A stretch of DNA of 64,000 bases from Ureibacillus chungkukjangi (GTDB taxonomy: Bacteria > Bacillota > Bacilli > Bacillales_A > Planococcaceae): the NCBI RefSeq assembly GCF_003217295.1, contig NZ_QJTJ01000006.1, positions 87,109-151,108 of the forward strand. Reading direction: 5' to 3'. The notes below the pieces were generated by a model, which worked only from the letters and a program-made list of their open reading frames with translations, did no database searches and was not told where the DNA came from. Position 1 is the first letter of the stretch, and each line of letters starts with the position of its first letter. Positions 57,324 through 64,000 of this stretch are shown here, piece by piece. Made by a program: the position numbers and the translations under genes.

Positions 57324-58195
57324 TGAGAGACCAAGCTGAAAACTTACGAATGAAGATGCTGGAGAGTCAAGGTGTGCTAGGCCGATCAATTGCAATTGTG
57401 AGTGGAAAAGGTGGCGTAGGAAAAAGTAATTTCTCTACAAACTTTGCCATTAATCTCTCAAAATTAGGTAAGAAAGTCGTCGTTTTAGATATGGATATTG
57501 GTATGGGGAATGTTAACATACTGATAGGTAAAACTGCTCAGTACAATTTAAAGCATTATTTGTTTGGTGAAGCAACTTTAGAACAAGTGATGTATGAGGG
57601 TCCACATGAATTAAAATATATTTCAGGTGGGTCAGGCATGTCGTCTGTAATGGAATGGTCAAAGGATATGGTGGAGGCATTATTCTCTGCATTTGAGCAA
57701 TTACAAAAGTCCTTTGACTATATACTTTTCGATATGGGAGCTGGTGCAACAAATTGGTCCCTAGATTTGATCAACTCAATTGATGAAATTATTGTGATTA
57801 CCACTGAAGAACCAACGGCCATAACAGATGCTTACTCTATGATGAAGTATATCCATGTAAGAGATCCGGAAAAAACAGTTTACTTATTATGTAATCGAGC
57901 TTATTCCAAAGAAGAAGGCCAAGAAACCCTAAACCGTTTGGATAGCACGATGAAGCAGTTCCTTAAAAAAGAAGTCATTATTCTGGGTTCATTACCAGAA
58001 GATCCTGTAGTACGAAAATCAGTACGTGAACAAGTACCATTTTCTATTGCATACCCAGAGAGTCATATTTCGAAAACATTAAAAGAGATGGTTCAGCAAT
58101 TTGTAGACCGTAATCAGGTTGAGGTTCATGGATATAATAAGAAAAATACGTTTTTATCAAAATTACGCGGCATTTTTTCGAAGGGGAGTGATTAA
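57323..58195 (+). CDS. flhG: MinD-like ATPase FlhG (YlxH)
   Basis: FlhG activates FlhF and controls flagellar number and spacing. The deviant Walker A SGKGGVGKS (27-35) and the N-terminal activator helix (DQAENLRMKML, 3-13) are visible. A C-terminal amphipathic membrane-targeting helix is likely near KKNTFLSKLRGIFSKG. 290 residues. It overlaps flhF by one base. Confidence 0.96.
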   Translation: MRDQAENLRMKMLESQGVLGRSIAIVSGKGGVGKSNFSTNFAINLSKLGKKVVVLDMDIGMGNVNILIGKTAQYNLKHYLFGEATLEQVMYEGPHELKYISGGSGMSSVMEWSKDMVEALFSAFEQLQKSFDYILFDMGAGATNWSLDLINSIDEIIVITTEEPTAITDAYSMMKYIHVRDPEKTVYLLCNRAYSKEEGQETLNRLDSTMKQFLKKEVIILGSLPEDPVVRKSVREQVPFSIAYPESHISKTLKEMVQQFVDRNQVEVHGYNKKNTFLSKLRGIFSKGSD

Positions 58196-59320
58196 TTGGA
58201 ATTCTCAGGAAAAAGCAAGCTTTTAGTTGTGGATGACTCTGCTTTTATGAGAAAGCTAATTAGTGACTTTTTCATAGACCATCCGAAAGTAGAGGTTGTT
58301 GGAACTGCACGTAATGGTAAAGATGCGATAAAGAAAATTCTGAGCTTAAAACCTGATGTTGTAACAATGGACGTTGAGATGCCAGAGCTAAATGGTCTGG
58401 ATGCATTAAAGGAAATTATGAACATCTCTCCAGTGCCAGTCATTATGCTGTCCAGTACGACCCTTCAAGGAGCCGAAAACGCACTAATCGCGATGGAAAA
58501 CGGTGCAGTTGATTTTGTAGCTAAGCCAAGTGGGAACATTTCACTGGATTTACACAAAATCAAGGAAGAATTAGTACATAAAGTGGAGTATGCAGCACAT
58601 GTCTCAGTTAAAAAGCTGAAAAATACAAAGCAAATTGATGTGCCTAGTCAAAATAAATTACCAGTGGAGAGACCTTTAAGTAAAAGTCAAACTCCACAAG
58701 TCACACAATCTGACGATATAAAAAAGAATGCATGGAATAAAGTGAGTAAAAAAATCGTATTAATCGGAACTTCAACTGGGGGGCCACGAGCTTTACAAGA
58801 GGTTATTACAAAGATACCTGCCTCCATTAAAGCACCAATTTTAATCGTACAGCATATGCCCGCTGGTTTTACAAAATCTCTAGCAGACCGGTTAAACCAA
58901 CTGAGCCAAGTTAAGGTAAAGGAAGCGGAGCATGGTGACCTATTACAAAACGGTGTTGCATATGTAGCTCCAGGTGGTAGTCACCTAAAGCTTGAGAAAA
59001 AAGGAGTATCCTTTGAGATTATTTTAGATCCAAATGAGCCTCCTAGATCAGGGCATCGTCCAAGTGTAGATGTTATGTTCGAAAGTGTAAGTAAAATCAC
59101 TGAATTCGATAAGGTCGCTGTCATCATGACAGGTATGGGATCGGATGGTTCAAAAGGTCTTATTGAACTAAAGCAAAAAGGAAATGTAATGGCGATTGCA
59201 GAGTCAGAAAAAACGTGCATTGTATATGGAATGCCCAAAGCAGCCGTAGAAACAAAGCATGTCAATGAGGTTGTAGATGTTGACAATATCGCTGCAGCTA
59301 TTATGAAATATTTGCCCTAA
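58196..59320 (+). CDS. cheB: Protein-glutamate methylesterase CheB
   Basis: CheB demethylates or deamidates chemoreceptors. The N-terminal receiver has Asp59 (TMDVEMPELNG). A linker (about 130-180) leads to the catalytic domain with Ser in GTSTGGPRAL, His in VQHMPAGF and Asp in TGMGSDG. The TTG start lies directly after the flhG stop and follows AAGGGGAGTG. 374 residues. Confidence 0.96.
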   Translation: MEFSGKSKLLVVDDSAFMRKLISDFFIDHPKVEVVGTARNGKDAIKKILSLKPDVVTMDVEMPELNGLDALKEIMNISPVPVIMLSSTTLQGAENALIAMENGAVDFVAKPSGNISLDLHKIKEELVHKVEYAAHVSVKKLKNTKQIDVPSQNKLPVERPLSKSQTPQVTQSDDIKKNAWNKVSKKIVLIGTSTGGPRALQEVITKIPASIKAPILIVQHMPAGFTKSLADRLNQLSQVKVKEAEHGDLLQNGVAYVAPGGSHLKLEKKGVSFEIILDPNEPPRSGHRPSVDVMFESVSKITEFDKVAVIMTGMGSDGSKGLIELKQKGNVMAIAESEKTCIVYGMPKAAVETKHVNEVVDVDNIAAAIMKYLP

Positions 59321-59337
59321 AAAGGAGTGTTTTCTAA

Positions 59338-61398
59338 GTGGAACTTAATCAATATATAGAAATGTTCATCGAAGAAAGTAAAGAACATTTACAAGCATGT
59401 AGCGACAATTTGTTAGAGCTTGAAAAAAATCCAAATGACTTAGCAATAGTAAATGAAATATTCCGTTCAGCTCATACATTGAAAGGTATGTCTGCAACAA
59501 TGGGGTATGAGGATCTTGCTGATTTAACTCACAAAATGGAAAATGTACTTGATGCGATTCGTAACGAAAAGATTCAAGTTAATGCTGAAATTTTAGATGT
59601 AGTTTTTGAATCCGTAGACCACTTAGAAGAAATGGTTATGAACATTGCTGATGGTGGCGATGGGAAAAAGGATGTTTCAGCAACCGTTGAAAAGCTAAAG
59701 CGCATTGAATCAGGTGAAGCGATTCAGCAGGCTGCAACGACAGCAACAACAGCTGCAGCAGAGGTTGCAGCTTCTTCGGCTGTATTAGATAGTGCACTTC
59801 AATTACATTATGATGATTTTGAAAAAACAGTAATACTACAATCAACAGAGCAAGGCTTCAATGCTTTTGAAATCGCTGTAACGCTAACTGACAGCTGTCT
59901 TTTAAAGGCTGCTCGTGTGTATATGGTATTTGACATTTTAGAGAAAAATGGAGATGTCGTAAAATCCTCTCCAACAGTAGACAAGCTTGAAGAAGAACAA
60001 TTTGACCAAGACTTTAAAGTAGCTTTAATTACTCAAACAGATGCTGACGAACTACGTAGCAAAATCATGAAGGTTTCTGAGGTTGAAAAGGTTTCAATTA
60101 CTCAGATCTCTAATGATTTATTTGTTCAGTCTGCAGTTGTAGCAACAGAAGAGTTTGTAGAATCTGTAACAGAGGAAACTGCACTTGTTCCAAAAGCAGA
60201 AGTGAAAAAAGAAGAGGCTCAAAAATCGACTTCAGCAAAGCATGCTGCAAGTAAAACAATACGTGTAAGTATCGAGCGTTTAGATATTTTAATGAATCTT
60301 TTTGAAGAATTAGTAATCGATAGAGGACGTCTTCAGTCTATCGCAACTGAAGTTAATCACTCAGAGCTCAATGAAACAGTTGAACGAATGAGCCGTACAA
60401 TGGGTGACCTTCAAAATATCGTCTTAACAATGCGTATGATTCCGATTGAAACAGTATTTAACCGATTCCCTAAAATGGTTCGTACATTATCTCGTGATCT
60501 TAACAAAAAGATCAACCTAGAGGTTATTGGTGCTGAAACGGAATTAGATCGTACAGTTATCGACGAAATTGGAGACCCATTAGTTCACTTAATTCGTAAT
60601 TCAGTTGACCATGGTATCGAAAGCCCTGAAATTCGCCGTGCAAATGGTAAGCCTGAAGAAGGTAACGTTACATTACGTGCATATCACAGCGGGAACTATG
60701 TATTTATCGAAATTGAGGATGACGGTGCCGGCATCAATCGTGAAAGAGTTCTGAAGAAAGCCATTTCTAAAGGAATTGTAACGAAAGAATCTGCACTTTC
60801 TATGTCCGACAAGCAAATTAACGAATTAATCCTGGCTTCTGGATTCTCAACAGCTGAGGTTATTTCAGATATTTCTGGACGTGGGGTAGGTCTTGATGTT
60901 GTAAAAACAACAATCGAATCTCTAGGCGGAAATATTTCAATTGAATCAACAGAAGGTGCTGGATCGATCTTCTCAATTCAGCTTCCATTAACACTATCGA
61001 TCATTTCTGTAATGTTGGTTGAAATTGAACAAGAAACTTATGCTATACCGTTATCTTCCATCATTGAAACATCCATTATTAAAAATAGCGATATTCTCAA
61101 TGCACATAATCAAAAAGTAATCGATTTCCGAGGAAAAGTAGTTCCACTTATCTTCTTAGATGAAATCTTTGATGTACCAAGAACTGATAACAATGCGGAT
61201 GAATATCATTCAGTTGTTATTGTTCGTAAAGGAGACAAGCTTGCCGGCTTAGTAGTGGATACATTCATCGGTCAGCAAGAAATCGTATTGAAATCATTAG
61301 GTGATTACCTATTGAATATCTTTGCAATTTCAGGTGCTACGATTTTAGGAAACGGTAAAGTTGCTTTAATTGTGGATTGTAATGCGTTAATGAAGTAA
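59338..61398 (+). CDS. cheA: Chemotaxis histidine kinase CheA
   Basis: The kinase that phosphorylates CheY and CheB in response to receptors. Domains in order: P1 Hpt with His46 (FRSAHTLKG), P2 (about 150-250), P3 dimerisation, P4 ATPase (HLIRNSVDHGIE, DDGAGIN, GRGVGLDVVKT) and the P5 CheW-like domain (about 550-686). The GTG start follows AAAGGAGTG. 686 residues. Confidence 0.97.
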   Translation: MELNQYIEMFIEESKEHLQACSDNLLELEKNPNDLAIVNEIFRSAHTLKGMSATMGYEDLADLTHKMENVLDAIRNEKIQVNAEILDVVFESVDHLEEMVMNIADGGDGKKDVSATVEKLKRIESGEAIQQAATTATTAAAEVAASSAVLDSALQLHYDDFEKTVILQSTEQGFNAFEIAVTLTDSCLLKAARVYMVFDILEKNGDVVKSSPTVDKLEEEQFDQDFKVALITQTDADELRSKIMKVSEVEKVSITQISNDLFVQSAVVATEEFVESVTEETALVPKAEVKKEEAQKSTSAKHAASKTIRVSIERLDILMNLFEELVIDRGRLQSIATEVNHSELNETVERMSRTMGDLQNIVLTMRMIPIETVFNRFPKMVRTLSRDLNKKINLEVIGAETELDRTVIDEIGDPLVHLIRNSVDHGIESPEIRRANGKPEEGNVTLRAYHSGNYVFIEIEDDGAGINRERVLKKAISKGIVTKESALSMSDKQINELILASGFSTAEVISDISGRGVGLDVVKTTIESLGGNISIESTEGAGSIFSIQLPLTLSIISVMLVEIEQETYAIPLSSIIETSIIKNSDILNAHNQKVIDFRGKVVPLIFLDEIFDVPRTDNNADEYHSVVIVRKGDKLAGLVVDTFIGQQEIVLKSLGDYLLNIFAISGATILGNGKVALIVDCNALMK

Positions 61399-61425
61399 TG
61401 AATTGAAATGAAAGAGGTGTAGTTT

Positions 61426-61863
61426 ATGACTGCTGTAGACCAAGAGTACTTAAAGGTGATTGTTTTCCAACTTGCGGATAAAGAGTATGCCATTCCAGTA
61501 GCGAATGTACAGGGAATCGAAAAGCTGATGCATATTACTCGTGTTCCGAAAACGCGCGAATTCATTAAAGGTGTTATTAATTTGCGCGGAGTCGTAACAC
61601 CAATAATCGATTTACGCGAACGCTTTGGTATCCCAGTATCCAATCATGAAGAAACAACAAGAATTATTATTATCACACTTGAAGAAATGGAAGTCGGCTT
61701 TATCGTTGACTCTGCTAATGATGTTATCGATATCCCGGCTGATGCCATTGAAGCACAGCCAGAGGTAGTAGGTTCAAATGAAGAAGAATTTATATCTGGT
61801 GTGTCGAAATTAGAAAACCGTTTATTGATCTTATTACATCTAGACAAAGTGTTAAATCCATAA
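61426..61863 (+). CDS. cheW: Chemotaxis coupling protein CheW
   Basis: CheW bridges receptors and CheA. A single CheW domain is visible (VIVFQLADKEYAIPVANVQGIEKLMHITRVPKTREFIKGVINLRGVVTPIIDLRERFG). 145 residues. The ATG follows AAAGAGGTG. Confidence 0.97.
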   Translation: MTAVDQEYLKVIVFQLADKEYAIPVANVQGIEKLMHITRVPKTREFIKGVINLRGVVTPIIDLRERFGIPVSNHEETTRIIIITLEEMEVGFIVDSANDVIDIPADAIEAQPEVVGSNEEEFISGVSKLENRLLILLHLDKVLNP

Positions 61864-61905
61864 ATAAGAGCTGGCTAATATGTTATAGACTGGGGATTTT
61901 GCGTG

Positions 61906-62538
61906 ATGAATGAAATTCAAAAAATAACATCATTGCATTTAGATATCCTAAAAGAGATTGGAAATATAGGTGCTGCCCATGCTGCGACAGCACTTTCCAG
62001 TTTACTCGCTAGGAAAATTGATATGCAAGTTCCGAAGGTGGAAATGGTGTCATTTGAAGAGATGATGGAGCTGGCTGGGGGAGCTGAAACCGTAGTTGTT
62101 GGAATTTTCCTTCGAATCGAAGGTGATTCTGAAGGAAGCATGTTCTTCATTTTACCAATCGAACAAGCAGACAGATTTATTCAAAGTTTAATCAATGATG
62201 ACCAATTTAGCTTTAGTGATGGCAAACTAACAGAGCTAGGTGTTTCGGCAATGCAGGAATTAGGGAATATTCTTTCTGGATCTTACCTTTCTGCATTATC
62301 AGATTTTACAGGCATGAAACTATATCCAACAGTTCCTGGTTTAAGTGTTGATATGTTTGGCGCGATTATCAGTACCGGGCTAATCGAAATTTCAGAGGTA
62401 AGTGATCAAGTCATTGTCATCAATACATCCATTTTTGAAGAAGGTTTTGATAATCGTAATGAAGTTCACGGGCATTTCTTCTTACTCCCAGATCCTGATT
62501 CATTCACTAGTATTTTTAAGGCGCTAGGAGTTTCGTAA
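61906..62538 (+). CDS. cheC: CheY-P phosphatase CheC
   Basis: CheC removes phosphate from CheY and cooperates with CheD in adaptation. Two phosphatase sites are visible: Asp13-Glu17-Asn20-Pro43 (DILKEIGN), and a second in SAMQELGN with a Pro 23 residues on. The start could be GTG 61903 or ATG 61906; the ribosome site (GGGGAT) is weak. 210 residues. Confidence 0.95.
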   Translation: MNEIQKITSLHLDILKEIGNIGAAHAATALSSLLARKIDMQVPKVEMVSFEEMMELAGGAETVVVGIFLRIEGDSEGSMFFILPIEQADRFIQSLINDDQFSFSDGKLTELGVSAMQELGNILSGSYLSALSDFTGMKLYPTVPGLSVDMFGAIISTGLIEISEVSDQVIVINTSIFEEGFDNRNEVHGHFFLLPDPDSFTSIFKALGVS

Positions 62539-62539
62539 A

Positions 62540-63043
62540 ATGATCCAATCGCGTACTGGTCAAGTTATCAAGGTTGGAATTGCTCAATTAGATATAGTTA
62601 AAATGCCAGACACAATTCGTACATCAGGCTTAGGTTCATGTGTAGGGGTTGTGTTATATGATGAAACAAAAAACATTGCAGGATTAGTTCACATCATGTT
62701 ACCCGATTCAAGTTTAGCGAGAACGGAAACCATCAATGAAGCAAAATTTGCCAATACAGGCATTAAGGCACTCATTGATAAGCTGAAATTAGCTGGAAGC
62801 CAACCATCCCGATTAAAAGCCAAAATCGCTGGTGGTGCACAAATGTTCAAATTTACATCTGACAAAGATTCCATGCGCATCGGGCCACGGAATGTAGAAG
62901 CAGTAAAAAATGAACTCAGAAAAAACAATATCCCAATTATCGCTGAAGATACGGGCGGCAATAGTGGAAGAACGATTGAATTCAATCCTGACACTTGTCT
63001 ATTAAATATAAGAACAGTAAATCAGGGAGTGAGCGAAATATAA
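62540..63043 (+). CDS. cheD: Chemoreceptor glutamine deamidase CheD
   Basis: CheD deamidates receptor glutamines and is controlled by CheC-CheY-P. The catalytic Cys34 (GLGSCVGVV) and His51 (AGLVHIMLPDS) are present. 167 residues. It starts one base after cheC, and its stop overlaps the next ATG. In B. subtilis sigD follows here. Confidence 0.96.
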   Translation: MIQSRTGQVIKVGIAQLDIVKMPDTIRTSGLGSCVGVVLYDETKNIAGLVHIMLPDSSLARTETINEAKFANTGIKALIDKLKLAGSQPSRLKAKIAGGAQMFKFTSDKDSMRIGPRNVEAVKNELRKNNIPIIAEDTGGNSGRTIEFNPDTCLLNIRTVNQGVSEI

Positions 63044-63417
63044 TGTATGGATCAATGTTTTACAACTTTTGGGCAGCCATCATTGGTTTTTCAATTTATT
63101 TCTTCAGTACGCTCTCAGGTACTTCGCTGCCATTCAATAATATACTTGGCTCCTTGATAGCGGCTGCAGTAGCATTTGTCGGCATGTTCGCCTTCCGATT
63201 TCTGCTCGGCTATATATTATACATGCCAGGCGATGAACTATTCAAAGGCTTAGACAAAGAAAACGAACGAATGCGTGAGCAATTGGCAAACAATGAAAGC
63301 GACACGGCCGATTCGGGAGTAAACAACTCAACTATGGAATTCAAGGACCAAAGCTCCGAAGAAATAGCAAAAGTCGTCCAATCCATGCTACAAGAGGAAG
63401 AATCTGTTAAGAGCTAG
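63043..63417 (+). CDS. Small two-span membrane protein at the end of the fla/che operon, function unknown
   Basis: A 124-residue protein with two hydrophobic segments (about 6-24 and 33-61) and an acidic, coiled-coil-prone cytoplasmic tail (KENERMREQLANNESD, EEIAKVVQSMLQEEE). ATG 63043 overlaps the cheD stop and follows GGGAGTG, so it belongs to the operon; the frame opening at 62995 is inside cheD. It occupies the place of sigD-swrB in B. subtilis but does not look like sigma-D. A role in motility is inferred from position only. Confidence 0.8.
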   Translation: MYGSMFYNFWAAIIGFSIYFFSTLSGTSLPFNNILGSLIAAAVAFVGMFAFRFLLGYILYMPGDELFKGLDKENERMREQLANNESDTADSGVNNSTMEFKDQSSEEIAKVVQSMLQEEESVKS

Positions 63418-63637
63418 GTATTGACGGGAAGAAGTATCGGGGAAGTGTGATTGGGTCTTGAGCAGAAGCTTAAGATTCGAGATAACGTTTAGGGTTATTG
63501 AGGATTGAATGCGGCCGAAAATTTTGTAACACCAAAGAACCAATTTTCCTTAAGTTACTAAATACTGATACTCCAGCGAACGTATTACCACGTTTTCAAG
63601 CACAGCCCAAAGATTGAACCTTCAGGAGGATATTGTG
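63418..63637 (+). other. Non-coding segment after the fla/che operon
   Basis: I see no gene on either strand. TCGAGATAACG at about 63480 recurs at about 63697 in the terminator stem, so part of the terminator region may be duplicated. A short AACGT/ACGTT hairpin lies near 63580. Confidence 0.4.
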
Positions 63638-63651
63638 ATGTCCTCAAGGAA
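63620..63651 (+). promoter_or_regulatory. Hairpin sequestering a ribosome site and start codon
   Basis: GAGGATAT and ATGTCCTC form an 8-bp stem (one G-U pair) around a TGTG loop, extended by CCTT/AAGG past a 3-base bulge. The stem contains most of the AGGAGG site and the ATG of the short ORF. Confidence 0.45.
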
Positions 63652-63748
63652 GCAATTCAGAATATTCAATGCCGAAAATGATAAAACTTTAAGAGTCGAG
63701 ATAACGGCTCTTTTTTTTATTATGGTAGGAGGAATAATGCGACAGTAG
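63638..63748 (+). CDS. Possible 36-residue small ORF
   Basis: An ATG 8 bases after AGGAGG opens a 36-codon frame, MSSRKQFRIFNAENDKTLRV followed by a hydrophobic stretch (about 21-33). It runs through the terminator and stops inside the first 52-bp repeat. The good ribosome site argues for translation; overlap with a terminator and a repeat argues against. It resembles nothing I recognise and may be a leader peptide. Confidence 0.25.
   Translation: MSSRKQFRIFNAENDKTLRVEITALFFIMVGGIMRQ
63690..63719 (+). terminator. Intrinsic terminator ending the fla/che region
   Basis: AAGAGTCG pairs with CGGCTCTT (one G-U pair) around a 6-base loop, followed by eight T. It lies 270 bp after the last operon gene. 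Confidence 0.8.
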
Positions 63749-63916
63749 TGGCGGAAGTTAGTGGTGAAAAGTAGCAAAGAGACGGTTAATGCGACGATTG
63801 AGCCGGATGTAAGGAGCAAAACGTCGTAAAGTGAGTGACAATGCGACAATCGAGCCGGATGTGAGGAGCGAAACGTCGTAAAGCGAGCGACAATGCGACG
63901 ATCGAGAGTCAAGTCC
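63736..63916 (+). repeat. Second 52-bp tandem repeat array, three units plus a partial
   Basis: Units start at 63736, 63788, 63840 and 63892 with AATGCGAC. Units two and three are about 85 percent alike. Arms TGCGACGATT and AAAACGTCGTA can pair imperfectly. The period equals that of the array at 13.9 kb although the sequence differs. The minus-strand frame over it is a repeat echo. Confidence 0.9.
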
Positions 63917-63973
63917 TAGTTATTGTGTAAATTCAATACAGATGTTTTCAACTATATTTTGTGGGCATGTAAA

Positions 63974-63988
63974 CCAACCCCCACTACA
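63974..63988 (+). other. C-rich tract after the second 52-bp array
   Basis: AACCAACCCCCACTAC follows the array by about 57 bp. It is shorter than, but similar in style to, the tracts after the other arrays. Confidence 0.35.
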
Positions 63989-64000
63989 TTTTTCATCCTT

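Noticed and set aside
63622..63912. Minus-strand 96-codon frame at the end of the window
   Set aside because: It spans the terminator and the 52-bp array in reverse and has no ribosome site or recognisable domain.

Overview
The window is low-GC chromosomal DNA from a motile, endospore-lineage Bacillota. Its gene order and protein sequences fit Bacillales and look most like the Lysinibacillus/Solibacillus side of Planococcaceae; the genus is inferred from gene content and from the style of the intergenic repeats, not from a search. The backbone follows the Bacillus subtilis order from yloV (fakA) to cheD.

Region 1 (1-13.9 kb): the 3' end of fakA, L-serine dehydratase (sdaAB-sdaAA), recG, the FapR-controlled lipid cluster fapR-plsX-fabD-fabG with acpP, then rnc-smc-ftsY. 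A promoter with a FapR-type operator lies just before fapR. Region 2 (13.9-16.3 kb): a 1.05-kb array of 52-bp repeats and an MFS transporter, which split ftsY from ylxM-ffh. Region 3 (16.3-22.6 kb): ylxM-ffh, rpsP-khpA, rimM-trmD, rplS with its leader, lepB and rbgA. A striking nested hairpin follows khpA. Region 4 (22.6-23.8 kb): a 21-bp repeat array and a minus-strand PCYCGC lipoprotein, which split rbgA from rnhB. Region 5 (23.8-36.4 kb): rnhB, a FliK-like/FlhB-like pair (ylqG-ylqH), sucCD, dprA, topA, xerC, hslVU and codY. trmFO, often found between topA and xerC in Bacillales, is not there.

Region 6 (36.6-63.4 kb) is one long fla/che operon of 32 genes, flgB to cheD plus a small membrane protein. 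It encodes the rod, MS ring, C ring, export gate and ATPase, hook-cap and hook proteins, placement factors (FlhF, FlhG) and the chemotaxis core (CheY, CheB, CheA, CheW, CheC, CheD, FliY). Many genes overlap by 1-17 bp, implying translational coupling. sigD, expected after cheD, is not present before the window ends. Region 7 (63.4-64 kb) holds a sequestered small ORF, a terminator and a second 52-bp repeat array.

The genes themselves are mostly textbook. The most unusual content lies between them. Four tandem arrays occur, two with a 21-bp period and two with a 52-bp period. The 52-bp units keep a hairpin whose two arms change together between subfamilies. Every array is followed on the same strand by a C-rich tract, and three of the four sit where synteny with B. 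subtilis is broken or cannot be followed. Two further RNA-structure candidates are the nested hairpin downstream of khpA and a hairpin between the Shine-Dalgarno sequence and start codon of swrD.
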